From: Delphinapterus leucas
Taxonomy: Eukaryota > Chordata > Mammalia > Artiodactyla > Monodontidae
Length of the DNA stretch: 64,000 bases
Direction: 5' to 3'
NCBI RefSeq assembly: GCF_002288925.2
Contig: NW_022098069.1
Span: 80,644,886-80,708,885 of the forward strand
Positions 34,054 to 45,789 of this stretch are shown here, in pieces. The translations under genes and the position numbers were made by a program. The notes below the pieces were generated by a model. It had not been told where the DNA came from and searched no databases. It saw nothing but the letters and a program-made list of their open reading frames with translations. Within the stretch, counting starts at the first letter, position 1. Each line of letters opens with the position of its first letter.

Positions 34054-35365
34054 AAAAATTAACTCAAAATGGATCAGAGATGTAGGTGTGAAACACAAAA
34101 CTATAAAACTCCTAGAAGATAATATAGGAGAAAACCTAGATTACCTTGGGTATGGCAAGGACTTTTTAGATACAACACAAAAGTCATGATCCATGAAAGG
34201 AATAACTTACAAATTGGATTTAATTAAATTTACAAATTTCTGTTCTATGAAAGACAATATCAAGAAAACAAGAAGACATAGACTGGGAGAAAATATTTTC
34301 AAAAACCACATCTGATAAAGGACTATTATCCAAAATATACAAAGAACTCTTAAACCTCAACAGCAAGAAACAAACAACCTGATTTAACAAATGGGCCAGA
34401 CTTTCGCATGCCTCACCAAAAAAAGATACACAGATGGCAAATAAGCACACAAAAGATGCTCCACAACATGTCATCAGGGAAATGAAAATTAAAACAAGGA
34501 GATACCCCTACAAACCTATTAGAATAATCAAAATCCAAAACACTGACAATCCCAAATGCTGGTGATGATGTGGAGCAACATGAACTCTGATCCCTGCTGA
34601 TGGTTTCTTACAAAAGTAAATGTACTCTTACTTTATGATTCAACAATCATGTTTCTTGGTATTTTACCCAAAAGATTTGAAAACTTATTATGTCCAAACA
34701 CAAAAACCTGCACATGGATGTTTATAGTAGCTTTATTCATAATTGTCAAAAGTTTGAAGTAACGAAGATGTCCTTCATTAGGCGAGTAAGTAAGTAAACT
34801 GTGGTACATCCAGACGATGGAATACTATTCAGTGCTAAAAAGAAATGCACTATCAAGCCATGAAAAGACATGGAGGAACCTTAAATGCATATTACTAAGG
34901 GAAAGAAGCCAATCTTAAAAGGCTATGGACTGTATAATTCCAACTCTATAATATTCCAGAAAAGGCAAAACAATGTAGACAGTAAAAAGATCAGGGGTTG
35001 CAGGGGGGTGTGTGGGAGGGAGGAATGAATTGATGGAGCAGAGAGAATTTCAGGACAGTGAAAACACTCTGTATCATACCATAATGATGAATGCATGTCA
35101 TTATACATTTCTCCAGACCTATAGAATTTACAGCACCAAGAGTGAACCATAATATAAATTATGGACTTTGGGTGATTGTGATGCATCGATGTAGGTTCAC
35201 CAATTTTAACAAATGTACCTCTCTGATGGGGGATGTTGATAACTGGGGGAGGCTGTGCATGTGTGGAGGCCGGGGGTATATGGGAAATCTCTGTACCTTC
35301 CCCTCAATTTGTGAACCTAGTACACAAATTTTATTTTATCTAAAAGATAAAGTCTTAATAAAACA

Positions 35366-37254
35366 ACACCACCAAATTTTTAATCACATATTTAAGAGAG
35401 AAGGAAAAGTAGGTTTGTTTAAGAGGTGAAGAGGAGAAATAACCCTCAAGCTGGGCATGTAGAATCATATAATATAAAGATGGGAAGAGAGATAAGCAAG
35501 AGTGAATTGTTAGAGTTAGCTTGAAAGTGAAAAAGGCAGTAACCAAAAGACTTCCCACGTTTCTGAAGATGCCATTTGATTGCCAAAGTCACTGTTCTAA
35601 CAAAATTATTTGGAAGCCCTCTAGACCCCTCTGAAGTTTGTCTTCCTTTTCGTCATAAGTCCTATCAGTAGCCTCCAGAACAACATGTAGAGATTCATCA
35701 GTTTCATTCTTCAAATCTCTAATGTATCTTCTGGGAAAATGACACATCAACAGAATCCATTACTCCAATCAATATTTCAGGAAGCCCTGAGAGCATATGC
35801 TTGCCAGTGACAATCTATGTTATCAATCCAAAGGAAAGGTGAGCATTCCTTCCTAGCCTTTTTTTAAATGGATTTTAGATACTGCATGAGAAAATATCAA
35901 ACCTATCCATTTCACTAATTTCACTGTTTCACTGAGGAAAGTATTGGTTGTTCAATGAAAAAAGGAATGACACATTCATAGGAAAATGGTCATTTATAAA
36001 TGGATATCTATCCGTCACATTACTGTAAAACAATTACTTGAGAAAAAGCATCCTCAGCAGAACAAAAGACTTGAGAAATAAGGTCTCTGTAATTGGTATC
36101 ATGAACAATTATAGTCCTTACACACTCATTTTAATACTTCAACTTTTCAATGATAACAGTTCTAATGTCTAAATATGAGAAAAAAACATCACCAGCACCT
36201 GGTTGTATCCTCCTATCCCTTTCACACATTTAAATACTAAATTCCTAAAACATTTAAAAGAATATATTGTTTCACTTTCTTCTTCCACATTTATCTTTTT
36301 AACCATCTGTCTGTTTACCTACCTGCCTTTCTACTGCCTACTTACCTACCTATTAATTATCTATCTTTCTATCTCAACAAGAGTTTCATATGGAATACCT
36401 TAATACAAATTATTCTTTGTTGATCATTTGTAAGATGCTGAAAACTTTGTGACCTTTTGTCAAACAGTTATTAACTCATTAGATTCCCATTGCCCAGTTA
36501 TAACAACTGTATACTTTAGAAATAGATAAATAATAAGTAATTTTTATGATTTTGTATTTTTTGTTATTTAGGTACATTTAAGGTGTCACGAATATTTGGT
36601 AATATGATATTAAAACTGTTCTATACAGAAATTATCACTGCAGTATAAAACTAACATGTGTCTTCAATCTGTCTTATTGGGTAGTCTTTTTGGTTTGTGT
36701 TAAAATAAATATGGAGTCAAAAATTTATCCTTATTGAAACTCTACTTTCTTTAAGCTTATAGTCAAAATTATACTTATTTAAATGAATCTGCTATCATTT
36801 GAGCTGAATTAATTTTATTCTTAACAGGTTGAGAATATTTTTCTTTGTAAGCTAAACTCAGTTTGAGGCATTTGCACAATACCTTAACAATAAAGATGAA
36901 AAATCCTGAGGTAGACTTAGATCTGATAGCTTTATGTATTTAAGATTCTGTTTGTTATTTTTAATCCTCCTTGTATATATTCTCACAGAACGCAATTCAG
37001 TGTTTGAGACAAACTCAATTACTGAAATTTACAGTATATGAGAAACTTTAAACTATGTTTAAAGATACCATTGAGATGTGGGAAAAAATACAGACTGCTA
37101 TAGGAAACCATAACTAGGAGACTAAGATGAACATTTATCTACTCAAGGGGAAAAAATGCAATTCCTCTTGAGATTTGAAGAATCATTTGATATAATCTAT
37201 ACTGATTTTTCATACTACAAAATAAATAATTTGGGGGAAGTAAAAAATGTTAAA
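35366..37254. other. unique AT-rich non-coding DNA
   Basis: No confident gene. A CCTACCTGCC/TATCTATC-rich low-complexity patch lies at about 36315-36375. Short open frames (67 codons minus at 35355-35558, 66 codons plus at 36203-36403) have no domain. Confidence 0.5.
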
Positions 37255-37395
37255 AGCATAACAAAATCCAAAATAAGAGGGGATATATGTATATGTGTAG
37301 CTGATTGACTTTGCTGTACAGTAGAAACTAAGGCAACATTGTAAAGCAACTATACTCCAACAAAATTAATTTAAATAAATAAATAAATAAAAATG
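37255..37395 (+). mobile_element. short L1 3'-end fragment
   Basis: AAATCCAAAATAAGAGGGGA, then CTGATTGACTTTGCTGTACA, ACAACATTGTAAAG-type sequence and a CAACTATACTCCAACAAAA end with (AAAT)n tail. This is the cetartiodactyl L1 3' UTR, truncated to ~140 bp. Confidence 0.85.
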
Positions 37396-37950
37396 TTAAA
37401 GGCATAAAGAAGTTTAAAAATACCATTTTTTGCTTACAACTTATATCTGTAGTCACAATGTTTGTAAATTGGTAATATATTTATTTTCCACTATTCATAT
37501 ATTATTTCAGAAAGTTTCTATTTATTTATCAGAATATTTTTTAAATATAAGGATTGTTTACTATATCTATATCTGATGTTCTACCACCAAGAAGAGGAAA
37601 TATGTAAATACAATAATATTCAGTGTATATTTTAAATCCCCTACCTCCATGTTCCCAGGTGACTGAAAAGAGGAAAGCATGGCACAGGAAATCAAGAGGG
37701 GAAAAGGGCAACTTTTTAAAAATCTAGTGTTTCTAAAAAATCTAGTGTTTCTTTCTTACAGGAAGAGAGGAAAAAGAATGGAGGGAGGTGAAAGGAAAAT
37801 GTTTTTCAAAACATGTTTTTCAAAACATGTTTTTCAAACATTTTCAAACATCCCAAAATGTTGCCATTGAGATAGGGAGAAGAGAAATGAGCAGATAAAG
37901 ATAAATAGATAGGTAATAGATAATGGATAGATAGATGGATATGAGATTGA
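37396..37950. other. non-coding DNA with short tandem repeats
   Basis: Contains AAATCTAGTGTTTCT twice (37718-37752), then three imperfect copies of ATGTTTTTCAAAAC (about 37798-37845), then a degenerate (GATA)n run at about 37896-37940. The 63-codon frame at 37679-37870 reads through these repeats. Confidence 0.7.
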
Positions 37951-38752
37951 TGTTATGGGCTGAATTGTGTTCCCTCAAAATTCACATATTGAAGTCCTAA
38001 CCAGAACCTCAGAATGTGATTGTACTTGAAGATGGGGTCTTTAAAGAGGTAATTAAGTTAAAATGAGATCATTAGTGTGGGCCTTGATCCAGTCTCACTG
38101 GTGACCTTATAAGAAGAGGACATTTGGACACACAAAGAGACAAAGGGTGCACTTACGGACAACTATCTACAACCATCCAGAGGCAGCAAGAGAGCGACCA
38201 TCTACAAGCCAAGAAGGGAAGTCTCAGGAGAAACCAAACTTGCTGACACTTGGTAGACCTTCAGCCACCATAACTGTGAGAAAGTGCATTTCTGGGGACT
38301 TCTCTGGTGGTCCAGCGGCAAAGAATCCTCTTTCCAATACAGGGGATGGGGGTTCAACCCCTGGTTGGGGAACTAAGATCCCACATGCCGTGGGGCAACA
38401 AAGCCCGCACCACAACTACTGAGCTCGCACACCTCAACGAGAGAGCCCGTGTACCGCAAACTACAGAGCTCATGTGCTCTGGAGACTGCATGCCACAACT
38501 AGAGAAGAGAAAACCTGTACGTCACAACTAGAGAGAAGGATGCGCACGGCAACAAAGAGCCCGCGTGCTGCAAAGAGCACCGCAATGGAAAATCCCACAT
38601 GCTGCAAGGAAGATCCCGCTGTCACAACAAAGACCTGATGCAGCCAAATAGATAAATAAATAAATATTAAATAAAGAAAAAGAAAAGCTCTTTATGAGCC
38701 TTAAAAAGAAAAACAAAGTGTATTTCTGTTGTTTAAACCACCCAATTTGTGG
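37951..38752 (+). mobile_element. MLT1/MaLR-like LTR, split by a SINE
   Basis: Opens TGTTATGGGCTGAATTGTGT and runs through AAGTCCTAACCAGAACCTCA, CTGGTGACCTTATAAGAAGA and CAGCCACCATAACTGTGAGA to 38294. It resumes after the SINE at 38715 and ends near TTGTTTAAACCACCCAATTT. It is the same family as 21377-21762, in opposite orientation. No internal retroviral sequence is attached, so it is a solo LTR. Confidence 0.65.
38295..38714 (+). mobile_element. long-form CHR SINE inside the MLT1-like LTR
   Basis: Begins GGGACTTCTCTGGTGGTCCA with GGGGGTTCAACCCCTGGTTG as B-box region. It has a long body of repeated CACAACTA(C)GAG-type units and ends (AAAT)n plus a mixed A/G tail. The TSD AAAGTG(C/T)ATTTCTG lies at 38281-38294 and 38715-38728 (one mismatch in 14). 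It is the most diverged SINE in the window and probably the oldest. Confidence 0.88.
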
Positions 38753-39902
38753 CTCAAACAAAACAAAACAATAAATGTTTTCCCTATCCCTATTTGGGAT
38801 TCTGTGAGGAGACCGCCTTTTACAGTGTCTATATGTTAATCTGGAACAGGCCCAACAGACAAATATGCCACCAGGGATTATGCCCACAATTTCCCGAAGC
38901 TCCTACAACTTAGGTAATAGAGCATTTCCTGTGTGCTCCCTGGGGGAGACCCAGAAAGGGTCCATGGACCTGCTCTTGTGAAGGTCCTTCACTGCAGTAG
39001 CAGTGTGAGGTGACCCTAAATGGAGGCTGTGGGATGGGATGACCTGACCCATAAGTACAATAGAGGCTGTGACTTGTCACAGAAAGACTGCAGTGCTAGC
39101 AAGAGGTGGCCAGCGCAAGTTGGCAGGGAACCTAGTATTTAATAGGATGTATTGCCACAGAAACTACCAAAGACCCACAGGACAGGAAGAGGACAGACCC
39201 ATGGATCTAAAGACACCTTCTCTTAGCAGTGGAGGCAGGTAAGCTTTTCTCTTAACAGAGATACCAATCTGGGAAGGAGAAATCCTAATAAAACCTATAT
39301 ATTTACAAAATGCCAAAGAAAGTGTTTAAAATGAAAGGTCCACTGTCTGTGTAATGCCCACACTACCCTGGCCTAAGAGGACTCATGAATACTGATGGGT
39401 ACTTTAATTTTTTGTTAAATCGCTTATACAGGCAAGAAAACATAATCCCCTATCCACTCCCACTATCTGTGTATAATATAAGATTCCACAACAAGTACAT
39501 GTTTCTCTTTTGCTGAACTCATAAAAGGTAACTCTGGATTAGGCTATTAGAAGTATTTAAGCTATTGAAGTTGCTGCTTCCAACAATATTTGAGTTGATA
39601 TTAAAATAGCAGAACGTATTTTATTATTTCATAAGAAAAGAAATGTGACAGGTGGCGAGGAAACTAGACTCTGGAAAGGTGACTAATTATTAGCCCCCAT
39701 GCAATGGAGGGTCTACAGGAGCTTAAGCACAAGCAGTGTCAGTCATATCTTAGGAAATGGAGTGAATGTGTCTTTGGTAAGGAAGCATAAATAAAACTAC
39801 AAAGAAATAGGAAATGAAAGAATGGAAAAGAAATATGGTGGGGGGAGAGTAAGGGGCAGAAAAATAAATAAACTCTAATGTTTAACCTCATTTAAATTGT
39901 AT
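38753..39902. other. unique non-coding DNA
   Basis: No recognised gene or repeat. The 38,880-39,250 part is somewhat more GC-rich and could hold an exon, but no open frame or splice pair stands out. Confidence 0.5.
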
Positions 39903-40195
39903 AATTTCATAGAGACACAGATGTAGAGAACAAACACATGGATACCAAGGGGGGAAAGGGGGGATAAACTGGGAGATTGGGATTGACATAGACACACTAC
40001 TATGTATAAAACAGATAACTAATGAGAACATACTGTATAGCACAGGAAACTCTACTCAATACCCTGTGGTGACCTAAATGGGAAGGAAATCCAAAAAAGA
40101 GGGGGTACATATATATGTATAGCTGATTCACTTTGCTGTACAGCAGAAATTAACACAACATTGTAAAGCAACTATACTCCAATAAAATTAATAAA
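39903..40195 (+). mobile_element. L1 3'-UTR fragment
   Basis: Starts AGAGACACAGATGTAGAGAA, continues TGGGAGATTGGGATTGACAT and CTGTATAGCACAGGAAACTC, and ends CAACTATACTCCAATAAAAT. This is the end of a cetartiodactyl L1 truncated to ~290 bp. Confidence 0.88.
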
Positions 40196-40944
40196 AAAAT
40201 AAATTTTATAATTTCAAAATGTTTTCACTAAAACATATTTCTAAACTTTTGTTCCTCAAGGGTCTATGACAGGAGCTAGCAAATTATAACATGTGAGGAG
40301 ATCCAAACTTTTGCAAGGCTAACCAAGAAAAAAGAGAGAAGAGTCAAATTACTAATATCAGAGACATTTGTATTAAAAATTGAGAGAGATCCTACTCTAG
40401 TCATTCAAGACATACCCCACACAAGATCTCTCGTAGACACAGATTCAAGTGGGAAAAGGAAAACTTTAACTTTATATCCTATTTTCTAGTGTACCAGTGT
40501 CAGAGCTCTTCTCAAAACAACCTCTTTGATGAAGTGCGGAAAGCAGAAATGTGACTTGGATATTATTGCTTAGTGCAGAAAATACAAGATTCGTAGCAGG
40601 CATGATATGAAAATTAGAAAGTAATTCTTCAAGCAGTGAAAGGAAACAGAGTAATCAGTAAACACTAGCGGCTGTCTACTTAATAAGGAGACTAGTTTTA
40701 CCAGGTCTGAGCTAATTGCCATATTCTGGGTTTAAATTAATGAAGTTGTAACAAAATCATTTTTACACTCAGCAATCTTCTATGTCTTTACTGTGGGTGG
40801 GATATGAGACATACTTAGTAAGGTATTAAAACAGATTGTTTGAAAAATAGATTGAACAGATGGAATAATGAACCCCACAACTCAGCAGAGTTTATCCATT
40901 TTGAAATTTTATACCGATGCTGATTGTTGAGGTTTTATGAAATT
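40196..40944. other. unique non-coding DNA
   Basis: No recognised element. Nothing supportable as a gene on either strand. Confidence 0.5.
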
Positions 40945-40952
40945 TTTCCTCG

Positions 40953-41157
40953 ATTTTTTTTTTTTGCTGTGCGCGGCCCTCTCACTGCTGTGGCCTCTCC
41001 CGCCGCGGAGCACAGGCTCCGGACGCGCAGGCTCAGCGGCCATGGCTCAAGGGCCCAGCTGCTCCGCAGCGTGTGGGATCCCCCCGGACCGGGGCACAAA
41101 GCCGCGTCCCCTGCATCGGCAGGTGGACTCCCAACCACTGCGCCACCAGGGAAGCCC
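40953..41157 (-). mobile_element. CHR SINE (short form)
   Basis: Reverse copy: a T run at about 40953-40965, the GC-rich body, and the end CCACCAGGGAAGCCC. Flanked by TTTCCT(C/A)GATTTT at 40945-40957 and 41158-41170, a TSD with one mismatch. The body is GC-rich (for example CCGCCGCGGAGCACAGG), and its CpGs are well kept, suggesting a young insertion. Confidence 0.92.
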
Positions 41158-41449
41158 TTTCCTAGATTTTTAAACAGTATTTTAAAATACCTTTTGCAAA
41201 ATAAATCATTCCTAATTAATTATAACTTAGAAATGATCAAGATAGGTAACTAATAAAAGCAATATTAAACTATCTTTTGAACTTGAATATAAATCGTTAC
41301 ATACCGTAGTATTCTGTTTTATAATAACATTAAGATTACTTTTAGATAGTATACACAAATATATTGACGTGTACCAATCTATGATAAGTAATATGTCTAC
41401 GATATACTTGATACAATACTATGAAAATCATTCTAAAAAAAATTACAAG

Positions 41450-41660
41450 GGGCTTCCCTGGTAGCGCAGTGGTTGAGAGTCCGCCTGCCGATGCAGGGGG
41501 CACAGGTTCGTGCCCCGGTCCGGAAGGATCCCACATGCCGCGGAGCGGCTGGGCCCGTGAGCCATGGCCGCTGAGCCTGCGCGTCCGGAGCCTGTGCTCC
41601 GCAACGGGAGAGGCCACAACAGTGAGAGGCCCACGTACCGCAAAAAAAAAAAAAAAAAAA
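41450..41660 (+). mobile_element. CHR SINE (short form)
   Basis: GGGCTTCCCTGGTAGCGCAG to AGAGGCCCACGTACCGC followed by a pure A run of 19. It lies only ~290 bp from, and opposite to, the 40953 copy. A TSD is not clear: AAAAAAAATTACAAG on the left against AAAAAATTGACCTGAG on the right. Confidence 0.92.
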
Positions 41661-42154
41661 TTGACCTGAGAAAATTGACCTTCAATAATTAATTGCAAGA
41701 CATACCCTAGTGATTTTTTTAGACTAAGAACAGAATTAAACTTGAAAGAAAAAAAAGAGAGAGAGAGAGAAAAAGTCCTTTAGACAGACCCCTAGGAAAA
41801 AGAGCAAATTTCATATGAACATGATTTCTCTTTGAGGAATCTGCTAAAGTATGAGCATCATCCAACACAGACATGACTAAGGAAATTTCAGCAAAAGAAT
41901 GGATGGTGAGCATTTTATATCTATGCAAGTGTAGACTTATGACTAACATCAAAGTTGGAGGTAAAGAGGTAAGAATACAGTATACGTGTTCAGATAAAGT
42001 AGAGATAAAAGACCTAAAATACAGGAGAAAAAGAGGAGAAATAGGTGAAAACAGAATAAGTTCATTGCTGTATAGGTAACAGGAGGGAGTCAAAAGATAC
42101 CATTTAAAAAGTACAAATCAGATAGTATTAGGTTGAAAGTATGCAATTACTGAT
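41661..42154. other. non-coding DNA between SINE and old L1
   Basis: No gene recognised. An A/G-rich run with (GA)n lies at about 41744-41775. The 124-codon minus-strand frame at 41719-42093 has no recognisable domain and a composition (Leu/Ser/Phe-rich) typical of chance frames in pyrimidine-rich DNA. Confidence 0.45.
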
Positions 42155-42685
42155 ATTCAGCCATTTTGAAATAGCAATTCAACTCCTAGGCATGTACCCT
42201 ACAGGAACAAATATTTATGTTCCCCAAAAGATATAGGTAGGAATGTACATAGAACTTTTATTCACAGTAGCATCAAACTGGGAATAACCTAAATGCCCAT
42301 GAAGAGTATAATGGAAAAATAAATTGTGCTATACTCATATAGTGGTATAGTAGTAGGAATAAAAAACACACATTGTCTCAAGCTCTCAAATGTATGAATC
42401 TCATAGGCATTATGCTAAACTGGAGAATACAGACATGAAAAAAGTATACACTGTATGACTGCATTTATTTGAAGTTCAAAAGCACAAAAAATGAATCCAT
42501 TGTGATAAAAATTAATATAGTGGCTACCTTTGCAGATTGACTTGGAGGCTTCAGGGGCTGGTGATGTGCCATGTCTTTAAGTAAGTAGTGATGATACAGG
42601 GGAATATATTTATATAAATTCATCAAGTTGTACATTTAATTTTTGTACACTTTATATAAATTTTATGCATTTACCTAAAATTCTA
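42155..42685 (+). mobile_element. old L1 3' fragment
   Basis: Follows the L1 ORF2-end/3'-UTR order: ATAGCAATTCAACTCCTAGG, GAATAACCTAAATGCCCATG, ATGCTAAACTGGAGAATACA and a TTTGTACACTTTATATAAAT end. Strongly diverged, of L1M age. No frame survives. Confidence 0.7.
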
Positions 42686-43860
42686 AGAAAAAATTAAGCT
42701 AAGTAATTAAATACCATAAGGTAAATAGGTGACAAAAAATCATTCAGAACAATTTTTCTCCTATACTAAATGTGAAAAAGTTATGCAAAACTCATGTTTT
42801 TTAGTCACGATTTTATCTCAAAGCTGTTGTGGATTAATGAAATTGGTTCTAAAATGTCAGCATTTATTTTCGAAGACTTTTTTTGGTATGTTTTTTGTTG
42901 TTGTTGTCTATATGAGTCACCCAAAAGATATATTGATATTTTTACCTATTATACTTGCCTAAAACATATTTGAAATTGGAGGAGTTACTCCAGAGGACAG
43001 CAAAGACTATTCAAGCATGACTTTATTCTACCTTTAGTGAAAATAACATTAAAATAAAGTCAGAATTACTAGAATATATAAAATCTGCAGGTAATTGAGA
43101 TTAAACCCTAATCTAATTAAGATTATATTAGTTATTAAAATATGAAAACACTATATTGGGAACCAATAAATGAAAATATTAAGAAGATTTTATAAGCCTC
43201 AATATATTTGTTTGGTTAAAAGGCTATCCTCTACTGGTAAATTTTATGGTCTCAGTAATTAGATAGGGGAGATGCAAATATAATTTTTACATTCCTTTAA
43301 GTAAGCAGGTTCTGGAGCTAAATATCTAGGTCTGCTAGAACAATTTGGTACTAAGTAGTTACTCCTTTCTCAAAAGACTGACAGTACAATTGAGAGTAAA
43401 AGTCTCTTTTTGTTTCTGTATTATATGCTGGTTTAAAACACTTAAAAACAAGTTACATATCCAGTTTTATTTTTATTGATAAGCTATATGGCAGTCAGGT
43501 TAGTTAAAACATAAAGGATGTGTTGTGTGTATCTAATTTTTAAAAGATCTGGAAGAAAATCTAAGCACTTTATTTTGTTAACCATCTTGATAGAAAAGGT
43601 ATGGAATGAAATCACAGTCTCTACTAAGAAAATTACTGTGTATGTCAAAGTTTATTTAATACAAAAGTCTATTTTGCCATTTTTCACTATTCTAGAATGT
43701 AACAGGAATGGGGAATGTCAGGATATACAATTAAATCTGTACTCAGAATACTGATCTTGAAAATAAGTGTATGTACAGTTTGAGAAATCAGTAGCTAAGT
43801 GAAAATGGAGAGGTAACTGATTACTTCAGCTCTCTGCAAGTTTTGTAAAGTAAAAAGAAA
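42686..43860. other. unique AT-rich non-coding DNA
   Basis: Nothing recognised. Open frames of 77-78 codons at 42729-42962 and 43518-43754 have no domain. Confidence 0.5.
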
Positions 43861-44579
43861 AGGTCTATGGAGAACAGTATGGAGGTTCCTTAAAAAACTG
43901 AAAATAGAGCTACCATATGATCCAGCAATCCCACTCCTGGGCATATATCTGGAGAATACCATAATTTGAAAGGATACAGGCACCCCAACGTTCCTTGAGG
44001 CTCTGTTTACAATAGCCAGGACATGGAAGCAAACTAAATGTCCATCAACATTGGAATATATAAAGAAGATGTGGTACATAGAATATTACTCAGCCATAAA
44101 AAGGAATGAAATAATGCCATTTGCAGCAACATGGATGGACATAGAGATTGTCATACTGAGTGAAGTCAGACAGAAAAAGACAAATATCATATGATATCGC
44201 TTATACATATATGGAATATTTAAAAAATGGTACAAATGAACCTATTTACAAAACAGAAATAGAGTCACAGATGTAGAAAAAAAACTTACGGTTACCAAGG
44301 GGGAAAGGGGGGAAGGATAAACTGGGAGATTGGGATTGACATATACACACTGCTATATATAAAATAGATAACTAATAAGAACCTGCTATATAGCACAGGG
44401 AACTCTCTTCAGTATTCTTTAATAACCTATATGGGAATAGAATCTAAAAAAGAGTGGATGTATGTATATGTATAATTGATCCACTTTGCTGCACAGCAGA
44501 AACTAACAAAACATTGTAAATCAACTATACTCCAATAAAAATTAATTTTAAAAAGTAAAAAAAAAAAAAAAAAAAAAAA
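43861..44579 (+). mobile_element. 5'-truncated LINE-1 with poly(A)
   Basis: Starts in the ORF2 C-terminus (CTATGGAGAACAGTATGGAG, reading into LPYD-type coding) and runs through the cetartiodactyl 3' UTR to a pure A tail at about 44557-44579. AAAGAAAAGGT occurs just before the element (43854-43864) and again at 44607-44617. About 27 unexplained bases lie between the tail and the second copy, so this is not a secure TSD. Confidence 0.9.
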
Positions 44580-45589
44580 GCTAGTGTATGTGAAAACAAC
44601 AAAAAGAAAGAAAAGGTACCTGATTTCTCTATTGGCCTGTTAGCCAAAGGCACGGTCCTTACTCTCTTATCTTACTGCCTATTCACGAACTAGCCAAATA
44701 ATAGGGTAGACAGTCTGATTTCAGTCCTTGTGCTTTCAGGAACTTTTCTTTAATTCATTCTGCTATTTGTTTCCACCAGATGGAATTTTTCTTAAAAAAG
44801 GGAAATAAAAAACCTTATTATTACTTTCTAAAATGTAGCTCTACTCCTACTGCTTGAATATCTTGCAAATAAAAGACATAAGGGTTAGACTGAGAAAATG
44901 ACATTGAAAGAATTTTCACTTCTTTTGAAATGTATTATCACATTTATTTTAACTTCATTGAAATAGGAACAAAACAATATCCTGAAGAGTTTTCCTACAA
45001 TATTTTAATAAAAACAAATTGGATAGTAAGTCCATAGTTTTCTAACATTTTAGCTGTCTTCAACTTACAAAGGTAAAGTCTGATGAATTCTTGTATCAAG
45101 TCAAATTTATCTAGACTTTTGTGTAAACACATAAAACACTAATGTCTGAGTATATTTAAACTGTTCTACGTTTCTTTAAATCCAGATATCATTTTGTATA
45201 ATTAATTGGCTTCTAAAGGGCTTCATTATGAAAACTGGAAATTGGATTTTTAAAAAATTAAATTTAATGAGTGTATAAGTCTACAAAGTTCAACCGAACT
45301 GGATAAGAGAAAAATGTCTGCTTTAACAATTTTAAAGACATGGACGTTCTCATTATAGTCACAGTCGACTTCCTCAGCTGCCTCTGTGGACTCTTCTTGT
45401 TCATGCCTTCCCACATATGTTTTCCTTTGCTTAGGACTTTTTTCTAAGCTAAAAACAAGCATAGGTATCATGTGTTTCAAAGAACTTGAGAAGAATCTTC
45501 CCAATTCTCTCCAGATACTCAGTGTGAGCTTAAATCTCAGACAATTTTAGGTATAACTTTTGGATTATCTCCATACTAATTAACTTAGA
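44580..45589. other. non-coding DNA with one candidate exon-like frame
   Basis: Mostly unique AT-rich sequence. The minus-strand open frame at 45250-45504 (84 codons) has an acidic middle, ESTEAAEEVDCDYNENVHVF, and an ATGCTTGTTTTTAG acceptor-like sequence on the minus strand near 45450. I do not recognise the protein, and no donor site or second exon is evident. It is not called as a gene. Confidence 0.4.
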
Positions 45590-45740
45590 GATCTGATTTG
45601 ACCTCTTAATCTCAGTGTTCTTAACTAAAATAGAGATAAGCATACTTAAATCATCCACTGTTTTTTGGAAGGATTAAATAAGAAAAAGTAAAGTGCATAT
45701 CCTAATTTCTGTAATATAGGCTCAGAAATTATAAATGTTA
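45590..45740 (+). mobile_element. probable MIR relic
   Basis: GATTTGACCTCTTAATCTCAG, then AAAATAGAGATAAGCATACT, AAGGATTAAATAAGAAAAAG and AAAGTGCATATCCTAATTTC follow the MIR core order, with heavy divergence. Edges are uncertain. Confidence 0.45.
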
Positions 45741-45789
45741 ACACCAAATCTCAGAAAATTTAAACAACATTGAGGGCCATTAAAAGTTT

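Larger units (their letters stand above)
30700..34850 (+). pseudogene. ancient L1 ORF2 remnant
   Basis: Starts near 30715 with a decayed version of the ORF2 N-terminus (nucleotides ATCACTGTGAACATCAATGG). The endonuclease runs to ~31440 and after the SINE to ~31800. RT blocks follow: CCAGGCCCAAGTGGGTTCAC at 32343, CAAGTGGGTTTTATTCCTG at 32656, ATAGATGCAGAAAAAGTATT at 32756 and GTAGATGACATGATCATCTG at 33062 (catalytic DD of the FADD box still readable, F/A changed). The C-terminal domain runs to ~34,850, interrupted by a SINE at 33850. A 41-bp tandem duplication lies at 32438-32508. Stops and indels are frequent, and the longest frame is 117 codons (30874-31227). Confidence 0.82.
26380..35365 (+). 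mobile_element. ancient LINE-1 (L1M-type) carrying several nested insertions
   Basis: One old L1 in plus orientation can be followed in order. ORF1 region: 26380-26905 and 27579-27762. Inter-ORF spacer: 30162-30700. ORF2: ~30700 to ~34850. 3' UTR end: 34,850-35365. The 3' end (TGATAACTGGGGGAGGCTGT, then ATGGGAAATCTCTGTACCTT and AAAGATAAAGTCTTAATAAA) is typical of L1MA-type elements. Insertions at 26906-27578, 27763-30161, 31467-31695 and 33850-34053 account for nearly all interruptions. Net L1 length is about 5.4 kb. Both ORFs are destroyed by stops and frameshifts. Confidence 0.82.

Noticed and set aside
35091..35429. 112-codon plus-strand frame
   Set aside because: Covers the 3' UTR of the ancient L1 and its flank; not a coding region of the element.
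41719..42093. 124-codon minus-strand frame
   Set aside because: No recognisable domain, no splice or promoter signals, and biased Leu/Ser/Phe composition.
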